Origin: Prevotella sp902465605
Lineage (GTDB): Bacteria; Bacteroidota; Bacteroidia; Bacteroidales; Bacteroidaceae
Length of the DNA: 64,000 bases
Assembly: GCA_902465605.1 (NCBI GenBank)
Contig: CABQNT010000002.1
Coordinates: forward strand, 1-64,000
Direction: 5' to 3'
This document shows positions 44,147 through 53,560 of this stretch, piece by piece. The notes under the pieces were generated by a model. The model did not search any database and was not told the DNA's origin. It worked only from the letters and a program-made list of their open reading frames with translations. The translations under genes and the position numbers were made by a program. Positions within the stretch are counted from its first letter, which is position 1. The number at the start of each line of letters is the position of its first letter.

Positions 44147-44528
44147 CACAAATGCTGGGCGTTTTTTCAACGAACTTGTTCGTGTGTTGTAAATATGCGA
44201 ATAATGGGGATGTTTTGTCATCTGTTTGATTGTTAGCATCTTATGTGATTTTTAAGCCAAAAGTGAAATCGAAAAGCAAAGTGTTTGAGGTAAAAACTCC
44301 TCTATTTGTGCAAAAAGGCCCTCCTATATGATGTAGATTGGGCCGCTATAGCTTGCAGATTAGACGGTAAGAGCATGCTAATAGCTGCTTTATTCCATGT
44401 GAATAAGGGACAAGATGATGAAATGAAGGCTTTGAACGCCTCAAATATCTACCAATTTTGTCTAATTCTCAATTTTGTTTTGTCAAAGAAAACGAATCGA
44501 ATTAACAAATGAAAGATTTGTTAACATA
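44143..44528 (+). repeat. Dispersed intergenic repeat, copy B (~390 bp)
   Basis: It shares with 25529-25916 (minus strand) the start AACACAAATGCTGGGCGTTT, ATATGCGAA, a central AAAAnGGCCnTCnTATnnGATGnAnATTGGG block, GCATGCTnATAGC, CCnATGTGAAT, and the end TTTGTCAAA, AACGAATC, TTAACAAA, GAAAG, TTAACA. Gaps and substitutions are frequent in the middle. It has no open frame conserved between copies. Confidence 0.6.
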
Positions 44529-44696
44529 ATCAGGTTTCGTTGATTGCCAACCAGCCTTATTTTCACATCGTGTCGCAAATAGCAGTTCCATTCGCATACC
44601 TACTAATGGGCATGCTTGTTTTTTACATCGAGCATGCTTGCTCAATTGAAAGAGCCGTGTGTGTTTGTTGACGACCTTACATAAAGAGAAGTGGCT
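44529..44696. other. Spacer without recognised genes
   Basis: It contains two GCATGCTTG words (about 44609 and 44632) but no promoter or stem of note. It ends at the stop of the TPR gene. Confidence 0.4.
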
Positions 44697-46388
44697 TTAC
44701 TTGTATTTGTCGATAAAGTCTTTGGCTCTGGCATCTCCTAATTCTTTCGCTTTATTCAAGGTTTCCAGTCCTTCTTTCTTTTGCTTGTTTTGTACTTGGG
44801 CTAATCCTTTAATGAGATAGGCATCGGCATAACTTGGTGCGAGGGAGATGCACAGATCAGCCGTTTTGATGGCATCTTCGTAAAAATTCACTTTCAATTG
44901 TAGCGAAGCCATCTCTGCTAAGTACGTAGGTTCTTGTCGGTTCAATACAGCTGCATGAGCAATGTCGTTCAAGGCTTGTTGATATCTTCGCAGCTGTGAA
45001 TTGCACTTATAGCGCGTGTAATAAAATTCGTGACTGGCTCTGCCCAGCATCAACGTGTCATATTGATTATAATCTGCCAATGCTTTTTTGTATTCTCCAA
45101 TCTGGTCGTAAGCTACACCGCGTGCCAACACATAGGGAGCAGCCACTGGTGTCAAAGGCTGTGGACAGGCTGCGACGGCACTATCCAGTAAGGTTAGAAT
45201 CTCTTTCTCATCAGCTTTGAGTTGAGTCTTTGCCTGTGCAGCTTCGTAAAAGAGTTCGCCAGAGCGTAACGATGTTTTCGTCAGCGCCATGAACATGTCA
45301 TAGGCCTTTTGATAATCTCCTTTGGTAAAAATAATCTGTGCTTGCTGATGTTGATATACAGGAAGTGGATTGATGTTGTTTGCTTGTGTGGCTTCATCAA
45401 GTGCTTTATCTAATGACCATTGCGTAAAGGTGGAGTCGGGCTGATAAAGTTGTTGCTGATAGATGAGCTTGGCATACTCGGAGTGAGCAACATCCTTGTT
45501 TTTCGCTTGCTTGATTGCCGTTTCCATCTCGTCGGCAGCCTGTGCAAGCTGTCCTTTGTTGGCAAAAATGTTCGCTTGCGCTACATATCCATCAACAGAT
45601 TGCGGGAAGAGACGTTTAAAGTCTTGCACATATTTGAGATAGTTCTTATGACTCTGTTCTCTTGACATCATCAGCATGACCAGTGCCTCTGACTCCTTGC
45701 TTGGCATTTGTGTACGTATCGAAGTTTGTCGCAATACAGGGTCAGCAATGCTCAGTCCGGTGTTTACTTTCATGTCGTTCATGAACTTTGCATCCACAGC
45801 ATGTGTCTCGTCGGCACTGTTGGCATGTTGCAATATACCAATGACCTCACCCTTGGCATTTACGAAAGGGCAGCCCTCCTTGTTCGCCGGTGCTTCGGAA
45901 GAGAAGATATAATAGGCGTACTTATCCATAAAGGTTTCCACCTTTTGGATAGGAACTTGCTTGATATCAAGTGATTTGATGGAATAGCCTACGACAGACA
46001 CTTTCTCATTTACCTTCGAGGTAGACGCAGCAATTTTTGCAGGAGTGGTGTTTCCTACTACTTTAAACTTGCATACGTCATATAGTTCATTTGCTCCAAT
46101 CATAACGTCAACCGTCATGGCCTTGCCTTGAGCATCAATCACTACAGCACTGTCGGCTCCCACAAAAGGTTTCCATGTGCTGATTGCCTCTCCATTTTCT
46201 CCAACAAATACACCGCGTGTTGAACTAAGCAGGGTGCCATCGGCTTTGAACGTAGTTAATGAGAAAACCGATTTTGCTGCCTTTTTTACATTTGCAGACT
46301 GTGCGTTAACCTGGGAATGTCCCCCTAGCAGCAAGGCAATGAGGGTGGTGAGGGTTAGAATTGTTCTTGATTGTATTGGATGTATCAT
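44697..46388 (-). CDS. Secreted protein with degenerate trypsin-like domain and TPR repeats
   Basis: This 563-aa protein has a signal peptide (about 1-30, ending VNAQ). Residues 35-215 look like a DegP/trypsin-like fold (GVFVGENGEAISTWKPFVGADSAVVIDAQGKAMTVDVMIGANELYDVCKFKV...VNAKGEVIGIL). Where proteases have GNSGGP, this reads NKEGCP, so the serine nucleophile appears lost. Residues 240-563 hold TPR-like helices (KRLFPQSVDGYVAQANIFANKGQLAQAADEMETAI, AYLIKGLAQVQNKQKKEGLETLNKAKELGD). It is likely a periplasmic scaffold rather than an enzyme, and is the last gene of the dnaN-recN run. Confidence 0.8.
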   Translation of the reverse strand: MIHPIQSRTILTLTTLIALLLGGHSQVNAQSANVKKAAKSVFSLTTFKADGTLLSSTRGVFVGENGEAISTWKPFVGADSAVVIDAQGKAMTVDVMIGANELYDVCKFKVVGNTTPAKIAASTSKVNEKVSVVGYSIKSLDIKQVPIQKVETFMDKYAYYIFSSEAPANKEGCPFVNAKGEVIGILQHANSADETHAVDAKFMNDMKVNTGLSIADPVLRQTSIRTQMPSKESEALVMLMMSREQSHKNYLKYVQDFKRLFPQSVDGYVAQANIFANKGQLAQAADEMETAIKQAKNKDVAHSEYAKLIYQQQLYQPDSTFTQWSLDKALDEATQANNINPLPVYQHQQAQIIFTKGDYQKAYDMFMALTKTSLRSGELFYEAAQAKTQLKADEKEILTLLDSAVAACPQPLTPVAAPYVLARGVAYDQIGEYKKALADYNQYDTLMLGRASHEFYYTRYKCNSQLRRYQQALNDIAHAAVLNRQEPTYLAEMASLQLKVNFYEDAIKTADLCISLAPSYADAYLIKGLAQVQNKQKKEGLETLNKAKELGDARAKDFIDKYK

Positions 46389-46396
46389 TGTGCTAT

Positions 46397-48058
46397 TTAT
46401 TTCATATTTAAAAGTTCGCGTGCGTTGGCAAGAGCCGCTTCAGTGACATTACTTCCACTCAGCATCTGCGCCACTTCCTGTACACGTTGGTCTTGGTTAA
46501 GTTCATACATGTTGCTTACCGTACTGTCTTTTGACTCAGACTTGCTTACCTTATAGTGAGTTTCTCCAAGGGCAGCAATTTGCGGAAGATGAGTTATACT
46601 GATGACTTGCCGATCGTTCTTGCCCATTTCGTCCATGATGTGTGCCATTTTCTCGGCAACACTACCACTCACGCCCGTATCTATTTCGTCAAAAATGATG
46701 GTAGGAAGTTTGACGGCCCCACTAATCATTGCCTTCAACGACAACATGACGCGCGCTATCTCACCACCGGAAGCAACTTGTGATACGGGTAATAAGGGTG
46801 AATTGGTATTGGCGCTAAACAAGAAAGAAACGCCATCTTGCCCTTTGTTTCCTAATGGTTTCTGCGTGATTTCAACTTTGAAGCGGATGTTAGGGATGCC
46901 AAGAGGAACCAAGCGACTCGACATTTCTTTTTCAATAGCTTTGGCGGCCTTTTGTCTTATAGTTGTTAGTTGATTGGCTTTCTTCGTACAGTCTTTGAGC
47001 AGTTGGTCAACCTGTGCTTGCTGTTTTTGTAGTTCTTCGTCACTATGGTCGATATGCTCCAGTTGTTTTTTTATCAACCTTTGTTGAGTGAGTAATTCGG
47101 TAACGGTTTCCACATGGAATTTGTGCTCCAAAGCATTGATTAAATCAATTCGCTCTTGAAGTTTTGCCAGCTGTTGAGGGTCGAATTCTATGTTTTCCGT
47201 TTTGTTCTGAATCTCGTTCTCTATATCTTTTAGTTCGATATAACAGCTTTCTATTCTATGTGCAACCTCTTCAATGGGGGAGTAAACTTCCTTGATGCCA
47301 TCCAGTTGTTGAGTAATCGTTCTTAGTGCTTCGATGACGCCAACCGATTCTGCAGACAACAACTGTTCAGACTGATACAGGGCAGTCTTGATTTCTTCTG
47401 CATGTTCGAGCGTGGCGAGTTCCTGTTCGATGGCTTCCTGTTCACCCTCAACAAGTTGTGCCTGTGCGAGTTCACCATACTGAAAACGTAAGAACTCCTC
47501 ATTTTCTTGGCTTTTTGCAATGTCAGCTTTCAATTCTTCCAACTGTTCAGCAGCCTTCTTGTATTCTTGATAACATGCCTGATATTGGGCCAAACTCTTG
47601 CTGTCCTGCGTAATGATGTCGACAACTTGTAGTTGAAAGTCTTCCTGGTTGAGCAAAAGATTTTGATGCTGCGAATGGATATCTATTAATTGCTCCCCCA
47701 ATTCTTTCATGGTAGCAAGAGGTACAGGGGTGTCGTTGATAAATGCCCTGCTCTTTCCCGAGCTGTAGATTTCCCTTCTCACGATACAGTCTGTTGCATC
47801 ATCATCGATGTCATTCTCTTCGAAAAAATGGAGAAGATTGTATTTGCTGACATCAAAATGAGCTTCAATCAGGCATTTATCCTTTCCAGATCTGATGAGT
47901 TTTGTGTCGGCTCGATTGCCTTTCAAGAGGCCAATGGCCCCAAGTATGATGCTTTTGCCTGCTCCTGTTTCGCCCGTAATGACAGAAAATCCAGGATAAA
48001 AGTTGATGTCAAGTTCATCAATCAGTGTAAAGTTTTGAATATGTAATTGCTTCAGCAT
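46397..48058 (-). CDS. recN: DNA repair protein RecN
   Basis: This protein is about 553 aa from ATG 48058 (MLKQLHIQNFTLIDELDINFYPG). An in-frame ATG at 48082 would overlap the upstream gene and is less likely. It has Walker A GETGAGKSIIL, a long coiled coil (about 150-370), the ABC signature VASGGEIARVMLSLK, and Walker B PTIIFDEIDTGVSG. This SMC-like ATPase holds broken ends during double-strand-break repair. It begins 2 nt after the DUF4835 stop. Confidence 0.97.
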   Translation of the reverse strand: MLKQLHIQNFTLIDELDINFYPGFSVITGETGAGKSIILGAIGLLKGNRADTKLIRSGKDKCLIEAHFDVSKYNLLHFFEENDIDDDATDCIVRREIYSSGKSRAFINDTPVPLATMKELGEQLIDIHSQHQNLLLNQEDFQLQVVDIITQDSKSLAQYQACYQEYKKAAEQLEELKADIAKSQENEEFLRFQYGELAQAQLVEGEQEAIEQELATLEHAEEIKTALYQSEQLLSAESVGVIEALRTITQQLDGIKEVYSPIEEVAHRIESCYIELKDIENEIQNKTENIEFDPQQLAKLQERIDLINALEHKFHVETVTELLTQQRLIKKQLEHIDHSDEELQKQQAQVDQLLKDCTKKANQLTTIRQKAAKAIEKEMSSRLVPLGIPNIRFKVEITQKPLGNKGQDGVSFLFSANTNSPLLPVSQVASGGEIARVMLSLKAMISGAVKLPTIIFDEIDTGVSGSVAEKMAHIMDEMGKNDRQVISITHLPQIAALGETHYKVSKSESKDSTVSNMYELNQDQRVQEVAQMLSGSNVTEAALANARELLNMK

Positions 48059-48060
48059 CT

Positions 48061-48978
48061 TTATTCTTTGATTTTTTCCCATGCATTGTTTTGGGAAGCG
48101 TTGATGGAAAACAGTATTTCGTAGACCCGCTCTTTCTCTTTCTGGGTTCCTTTTCCGCTGTAGATATTAGCCAGTTCATCACGCTTAAAATCGGTCCATA
48201 TCTGTGGCAACAAGCTTAACGGTCTGTTTTCGTGACTCTTTTTCAATCCCTCTTCCAATGCGGTTGTGATGTTTGTTCTGCCTCGCTCAACGTTTGTGGC
48301 CATTTGGTCTAAACCGTTTCTGTAATAATCGTATTGCAGTTGGCGGAAGGGTGACATGGCACTATCCATATAGTCGTTGATGATGGCAAAACGGTTTCGG
48401 CTGTCATCGAATGATTTCCAACCCGTAAAATTAAGATTCTGCGCATTGTTGGTTAGGTTGAGGCATCTTTGCAGTATGTCTTCACCGCCCATGGGGGAGA
48501 AAGAGTCCAGATTCAATCCAATGATGAGATAAGCATAATAAGCTATCAAAGCGGTGAGTTGGTTGTTGATGGACTCTTCATTGAATTCGAGTTGACCGAA
48601 TTGAGCAAACTCAAAATTGAAGTCGTTATCAGTATTATTATATAATGTGGTAGTGTAAGCAGAGTTGAACACGGGTCTATTGGCTTGTATCAATGCCCGA
48701 CAAGTGAATATGTTTGTGGCTTGATCGTATTTGGTCACCGTAATGTTGAAATTACATGGAATGCGTTCTATGCGTTGGAACTTCAGATTGGTCCACTGCC
48801 TGTCATTGATGAACCTAGTGAGTGTCTGCTCCAGATTCTCAAAAATGCTGGCATCCGTACCTTGTATTTGGTTGTGGTTGATATGGATACGCGCATTCAA
48901 TTCCTGACTGTATACCGGCGAATAGACGCCAGCAGCCAAGAAAAGACTGAATATGAGGAGAGATACAAACTTCTTCAT
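48061..48978 (-). CDS. DUF4835 family secreted protein (PorD-type)
   Basis: This 305-aa protein has a signal peptide (MKKFVSLLIFSLFLAAGVYSPVYSQ) and then ELNARIHINHNQIQGTDASIFENLEQTLTRFINDRQWTN, ending in a helical C-terminus. This is the DUF4835 pattern. Members are encoded next to recN throughout Bacteroidota and have been annotated PorD in connection with type IX secretion; I am not certain of the functional evidence. It is 30 bp after the exonuclease gene. Confidence 0.88.
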   Translation of the reverse strand: MKKFVSLLIFSLFLAAGVYSPVYSQELNARIHINHNQIQGTDASIFENLEQTLTRFINDRQWTNLKFQRIERIPCNFNITVTKYDQATNIFTCRALIQANRPVFNSAYTTTLYNNTDNDFNFEFAQFGQLEFNEESINNQLTALIAYYAYLIIGLNLDSFSPMGGEDILQRCLNLTNNAQNLNFTGWKSFDDSRNRFAIINDYMDSAMSPFRQLQYDYYRNGLDQMATNVERGRTNITTALEEGLKKSHENRPLSLLPQIWTDFKRDELANIYSGKGTQKEKERVYEILFSINASQNNAWEKIKE

Positions 48979-49008
48979 CTGTTAAAAAAATCAGTGCGCC
49001 AATCGTTC

Positions 49009-49863
49009 TTATTTCTTGTTAAACTCTCGTAAGCGTATACGGGTGAGCACCTGTTTCGTGTTGTTGGTAAAGTCATTGGATAACATCCAACTGTAATAAC
49101 CTGGATCTTTTAGAAGAACTTCTGTCACGGCACAACCTTTATATTTACCGAAGTTGAACACTTCTTGTCTCATGGGTGAACCGTCTTCTGTGGTCAACAC
49201 CTTGCCGTCAGGACCTTTCATGTCTTGCCAAACCATACGGCCGGCAAAATCTACATTGTCATTCATCTTGGAAAATTCGGCCAAGTATTTCATGTCGTTG
49301 GGCAATGCTCTGTCAGCTTCTTCGGCTGTTTCGGGGTTGTATTTGTCTAGTTGTCCCATCAATACACGATAGGTAACCTCTGCATCTTGGTCTGCCCGAT
49401 GGGCTTCAAAGTCGTCTTCCATTTTCCGGCCACAATAGAATTTGTAAGCTGCTGCCAGGTTACGTCGTTCCATCTTGTGAAAGATAGCTTGGGCATCAAC
49501 CAAATTGCTTTTACTGAAGTCGAAGTCAATGCCTGCACGCAGGAATTCTTCCGCCAGTATTGGTATATCAAAGTGATTCGAATTGTATCCTGCAAAATCG
49601 CAACCTTTAAATTCTTCTGCTAACTTTTGCGCTAAATCTTGGAATTTGGGTGCATCAGCTACATCTTCATTGGTAATGCCCGTCAAGGCAGAAACCTCGA
49701 GAGGTATGTTCTTTTCAGGATTGACAAGAATGTTCTCGCGCTCTTCTTTTCCGTCAGGAAATACTTTGATGTAAGATATTTGGATGATACGGTCTTTTAC
49801 TAAGTCAAGTCCTGTTGTCTCGAGATCAAAAACTATGATTGGTTTCTTTAAATTCAGTTTCAT
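49009..49863 (-). CDS. DnaQ-like DEDDh 3'-5' exonuclease with DUF3820-like tail
   Basis: This 284-aa protein has FDLETTGLD (D13, E15), HFDIPILAEE (D99), and HRADQDAEV (H155, D160), which make the DEDDh active site. The C-terminal FNFGKYKGCAVTEVLLKDPGYYSWMLSNDF resembles DUF3820 (quorum-sensing-regulator-like) tails often fused to exonucleases. It is probably a proofreading or repair exonuclease, and lies downstream of dnaN in the same direction. Confidence 0.93.
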   Translation of the reverse strand: MKLNLKKPIIVFDLETTGLDLVKDRIIQISYIKVFPDGKEERENILVNPEKNIPLEVSALTGITNEDVADAPKFQDLAQKLAEEFKGCDFAGYNSNHFDIPILAEEFLRAGIDFDFSKSNLVDAQAIFHKMERRNLAAAYKFYCGRKMEDDFEAHRADQDAEVTYRVLMGQLDKYNPETAEEADRALPNDMKYLAEFSKMNDNVDFAGRMVWQDMKGPDGKVLTTEDGSPMRQEVFNFGKYKGCAVTEVLLKDPGYYSWMLSNDFTNNTKQVLTRIRLREFNKK

Positions 49864-49970
49864 TTTTAAGTGACTTGTCTATGAATAAAATGGAAATATC
49901 TACCCGATATCGGAATATATGATTTTCCACACCGGGTAGATATGCCTTTCCTCATGCGAGTTGCTGCATA

Positions 49971-51095
49971 TCAGTCATTAAGCAGCATTGGCATGATTAG
50001 CATCAGAATGTCTTCGTCTTCCTCCTGTGTCGTCGGGACAATGACACCTGCACGGCTTGGATCAGCCAGTTGTATGGTTACATCTTCACTTTCAAGGTTG
50101 GTGAGAATCTCTGTCAACGAACTGCCCTTGAAACCAATGTTCATGGTTTGGCCAGAGTAATCGCAAACGATGCTTTCCTTGGCACTTGTCGCAAAGTCTA
50201 TATCTTCGGATGATAGCTCCAGTTTACCAGTTTCCAGATGAAGCCGTACCAGTTGGCTGCTTTCACTTGCAAATGGCAAGATGCGTCTCAAGGCGCCCAG
50301 GAGTCCCTTGCGATCGACGGTGAGTTGATTGGGATTGTCCTGCGGGATGACAGAGTTGTAGTTAGGGTATCTGCCCTCTATCAATCTGCACGATAATGAT
50401 CCTCCTGCATAATGTATTTCGGCGTTCTTCGTATCAAACTTAATGACAGCATCTCCCTCGTCTTTTGTCAGAACGTTTCTCAGCAACATGGCTGGTTTCT
50501 TGGGTAAGATGAACGATGCCGGCGTTTCACTCTTTAGTTTGAAGTTTTTGTTTCTAACGAGTTTGTGTCCATCGCTTGCCACGATTGCCAAACTGTCGCT
50601 CGTCAGGTCGAAATATATACCGTTCATGACAGGCCTCAGCTCGTCTTGTGCTGTGGCAAAGAGAGAACGGTTGATGTTGTCATTGAGATTCCCAGCATTC
50701 ATCGTAATGACGGTTGCACCATCTGGTATTGCTTGTGATTCGGGATATTCTGCCGCATTTTGAGCAGTGAAGTTGTATACACCATTCTGGTATTGTATCT
50801 GAATGGTTAAATTGGTCACATCCACTTCAAAAGTCAGCGGTTGCTCTGGCAACTCCTTAACGGCGTCAAGAATGGTGCGGCTGGGCACAGCAAACTTGCT
50901 TTCACCATCACATTCATCAAGGTGCAATGATGTGCGCATGACATTTTCACTGTCACTGGCGGTAATGTTCAGCTGTTTATCTTGAATATCGAAGAGGAAA
51001 CTGTCAAGAATTGGCAATGAATTCTTGCTGTTGATAACCTTTGAAAGTGTTTGTAAGCGACTGTTTAAAGCACTGCTTGATAATGTAAATCTCAT
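49971..51095 (-). CDS. dnaN: DNA polymerase III sliding clamp (beta subunit)
   Basis: This 374-aa protein shows three clamp domains: RFTLSSSALNSRLQTLSKVINSKNSLPILDSFLFD, GIYFDLTSDSLAIVASDGHKLV, and FKGSSLTEILTNLESEDVTIQLADPSRAGVIVP, ending LIMPMLLND. It encircles DNA and tethers polymerase. Full length, first gene of the run to 44697. Confidence 0.97.
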   Translation of the reverse strand: MRFTLSSSALNSRLQTLSKVINSKNSLPILDSFLFDIQDKQLNITASDSENVMRTSLHLDECDGESKFAVPSRTILDAVKELPEQPLTFEVDVTNLTIQIQYQNGVYNFTAQNAAEYPESQAIPDGATVITMNAGNLNDNINRSLFATAQDELRPVMNGIYFDLTSDSLAIVASDGHKLVRNKNFKLKSETPASFILPKKPAMLLRNVLTKDEGDAVIKFDTKNAEIHYAGGSLSCRLIEGRYPNYNSVIPQDNPNQLTVDRKGLLGALRRILPFASESSQLVRLHLETGKLELSSEDIDFATSAKESIVCDYSGQTMNIGFKGSSLTEILTNLESEDVTIQLADPSRAGVIVPTTQEEDEDILMLIMPMLLND

Positions 51096-51264
51096 TGGTA
51101 TGATGTTTTAAATGTTTGTCTGTATTTATTAGTTACAAAAATACAAAAAAGCATTGTGTTGGACAAAAAAAGGTACTAAAAGTTTCTTTTTTTAGAAGTA
51201 TTTTACTAATTTCGCAAAACAGAAGACACACATGTCAGATAATTTATTCAAAAAAACACTATAA

Positions 51265-51687
51265 ATGGAATTACAAGGAAAAGTTATTGCTGAAATGCCT
51301 GAAAAAAGTGGGACGTCAGCGAGAGGAGAATGGAAAGTGAAAGAATATGTCATCGAAACGCACGACCAGTATCCTCGCAAGATGGTCTTCTCTGTTTTTG
51401 GTGAAGATCGCTTGCAAAGATTTAACGTTCAGGTAGGACAAGAGGTGTTGGTGTCGTTTGACATTGATGCTCACGAGTATAATGGCCGTTGGTTCAATAG
51501 CATCCGTGCTTTCGATGTACGTCAGGTAGATCCAGCGACGTACGGTGTACAGGGAGCGCCGGTGCCACCTGTCACATCCGATAACACGACTACACAGCAG
51601 GCTGACCCACAGCAAGGTGGAGCACAAGCTCCATTCCCTCCACAGTCTGAAACGGCAGGAGACAATGCCGACGACTTGCCATTCTAA
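51265..51687 (+). CDS. DUF3127 OB-fold protein with SSB-like acidic tail
   Basis: This 140-aa protein has an N-terminal OB-like domain (MELQGKVIAEMPEKSGTSARGEWKVKEYVIETHDQYPRKMVFSVFG, with VLVSFDIDAHEYNGRWFNSIRAFDV), a Pro/Gln-rich linker (about 92-130) and the end DNADDLPF. A disordered linker and acidic DDLPF tip copy the protein-docking tail of single-stranded DNA-binding protein. It is divergent from dnaN, sharing the 170-bp control region. Confidence 0.88.
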   Translation: MELQGKVIAEMPEKSGTSARGEWKVKEYVIETHDQYPRKMVFSVFGEDRLQRFNVQVGQEVLVSFDIDAHEYNGRWFNSIRAFDVRQVDPATYGVQGAPVPPVTSDNTTTQQADPQQGGAQAPFPPQSETAGDNADDLPF

Positions 51688-51714
51688 CGTACAACAGCCA
51701 ATTGTAAATTACAT

Positions 51715-51756
51715 AAAAAAGAGGATATGTCTAAAGATGGACATATCCTCTTTTTT
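51715..51756. terminator. Bidirectional terminator
   Basis: AAAAAAGAGGATATGTC (51715-51731) pairs with GACATATCCTCTTTTTT (51740-51756) around an 8-nt loop. A/T runs on both sides let it serve the DUF3127 gene and the opposing small gene. Confidence 0.85.
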
Positions 51757-51909
51757 ATGAGAAACCGCGGTTTGTATATTGCTTGTTGGAGCGAAAGTCC
51801 CAATGTAAGTGTTTGTGTCGCAAATTACATGTGCAAGGAAAGGGCGTTCATCGCGAGATGCAATCAGATGGAACCTTGCTGAAACTTTCTGACTTACCTG
51901 ACTGAAACT
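51757..51909. other. Spacer
   Basis: I see no promoter, stem or open frame here beyond the convergent gene ends. Confidence 0.35.
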
Positions 51910-52065
51910 TCACATCAGACTTTTCATCGTGGATGAGTGCACCTTTGTGAACTTGCTTTTGGCTTGCTTTTGGCGAGGTCTTAAATGGAGCTTTTTCTTT
52001 TTCAGCCATTCTTTCTTCCGCTCCTCATAATATCTTCTTTTCCGTTCCAGATAATTGTCTGCCAT
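51910..52065 (-). CDS. Small highly basic protein (51 aa)
   Basis: ATG 52065 follows the upstream gene stop by 3 bp and encodes MADNYLERKRRYYEERKKEW followed by LKKKKLHLRPRQKQAKSKF and a short tail to a stop at 51910. About a third of its residues are Lys/Arg, and the N-terminal half is likely one long helix. The MxDNYLEKKxxxYxxRK start is like a small Bacteroidota protein I have seen unnamed. It is coupled to the DUF4270 gene. Nucleic-acid or ribosome binding is possible. Confidence 0.6.
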   Translation of the reverse strand: MADNYLERKRRYYEERKKEWLKKKKLHLRPRQKQAKSKFTKVHSSTMKSLM

Positions 52066-52068
52066 GAC

Positions 52069-53484
52069 TTATTTAAAGTGTGAGTAGATGACAGACAGCG
52101 TCTGCTTGTTTGAGCCGCCAAAGAGTTTGGTGCCTGATAGTGACATGTCGTGTACTACGTTGGTCAGAATCTGTGTCTGATTGAATGTGTAATAAGACGT
52201 GGTCACTGGTATGACAACCAGTTTGTTCCAATCTTCCGATTGTTTTCCCGCAGCCTTGTTGTGTGCCATGGCCTTGATGACACTTCCAATGTTGTTGAAG
52301 GTATAACCATTGTTGGCCCTGTCGTACGTGGCGAGGAAAGACGTTTTGTAGTCGGCAACTCGTTTGTGCTCAAAGAATGTATATAAACTGTCTTTCTGAA
52401 TCAGCAAGAGTGTCTTTGGAATGTCCAATGCAAACTTGGAATTAACCTCATTGTTGATTCGTTTCAAATGAATTTTTGCAGCGTTGATAGAATCTTTTTC
52501 ATGCCCTTTACAGATTTCTTCAACAGGGATTGTAATCTCTGTGAAGATGCCGGCAGGTGATTTTAAGTAAGTGTTGTTCTTGTCACTCACCAACTCGTTA
52601 ATTGTCTTTCGGTCGTTCACCATGGTTGATGTCTGCAATACCTCTTCGGTACCTGAGAACGAAGCTGTTCCTGTATAGGTGCTGTCTTTGTTAGCGAACC
52701 TGAAATAAACGTTCAGTTGTGTCCTGAATATATAGGCCATCGAACCTAAACCACTGACGTGTTTGAAATAGAATCCTGGCACAACATGCTGTGTGAATGT
52801 CATGGAGTTCTTGAAATATTCAGGATGTTGATAATACTGGTTTAGGATATAGGTACCGTAGTTCTTATATCTTTTGCCGTTTTTGTCGGTGTATGGTTGA
52901 TTCAGCTTAATTTTGATGTGATTCGTGTAGTTCTTGTCCCATCGGGTCTTTTCGCTGATTTGCTGGTCTGTCAATGTGTAAACCTTATCAGCTTGTAATC
53001 CATTTGTGCCGACATACCCATTCTCGGTAGGGTCAAAATTAGAATAATAGGTGTTAGCTTCGCTCATGGGTCTGCTCATTTCATAAGCAGTTAGCTTCAT
53101 AGGCGCCAGCGAGTCACCATAGAACTTGTCGTAGTACAGTCTGATTTCGCACGAATCTGCCACAATCATTCCATCTTCTTTGTTGACCATTTTGTCAGCA
53201 TCAGGAAATTGATAGTTTTCCTGAATGTGGAATTGAGTCATGAAATTTCCGGTGATGTATCCCCCTGTTTCCGGGTCTCTAATCTTTCCCAAGTACCCCA
53301 AGGTGTTTCTTGACAACACCGAATCTGCCGCGATAGAACGGGTAGAAACCATGAATGTATCGGTTGAAATCTGTAGATTGTCCAATGAGTTGGTCAATGA
53401 TATGCCCACATTGTCGGTCGTATCGTCACATGCCGTAAACATGAGTGCGGCAAATGCAAGAACTGCAATAATCTTATTTCTCAT
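52069..53484 (-). CDS. DUF4270 family lipoprotein
   Basis: This 471-aa lipoprotein has lipobox MFTAC (Cys19) followed by DDTTDNVGISLTNSLDNLQISTDTFMV. It has repeated beta-rich blocks (LGYLGKIRDPETGGYITGNFMTQFHIQ, ADSCEIRLYYDKFYGDSLAPMKLTAYEM) typical of DUF4270, an outer-membrane family of unknown role. In Bacteroidota it is regularly placed next to a starch-synthase-like gene, as here, with a 76-bp gap. Confidence 0.9.
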   Translation of the reverse strand: MRNKIIAVLAFAALMFTACDDTTDNVGISLTNSLDNLQISTDTFMVSTRSIAADSVLSRNTLGYLGKIRDPETGGYITGNFMTQFHIQENYQFPDADKMVNKEDGMIVADSCEIRLYYDKFYGDSLAPMKLTAYEMSRPMSEANTYYSNFDPTENGYVGTNGLQADKVYTLTDQQISEKTRWDKNYTNHIKIKLNQPYTDKNGKRYKNYGTYILNQYYQHPEYFKNSMTFTQHVVPGFYFKHVSGLGSMAYIFRTQLNVYFRFANKDSTYTGTASFSGTEEVLQTSTMVNDRKTINELVSDKNNTYLKSPAGIFTEITIPVEEICKGHEKDSINAAKIHLKRINNEVNSKFALDIPKTLLLIQKDSLYTFFEHKRVADYKTSFLATYDRANNGYTFNNIGSVIKAMAHNKAAGKQSEDWNKLVVIPVTTSYYTFNQTQILTNVVHDMSLSGTKLFGGSNKQTLSVIYSHFK

Positions 53485-53560
53485 TTGTGTTTAAGCTGTA
53501 TTAAGTGCTGTAAACGAATCTGTTGGTGCTTCTGTATGTCCTTTTGTAACCCAAACGTGC

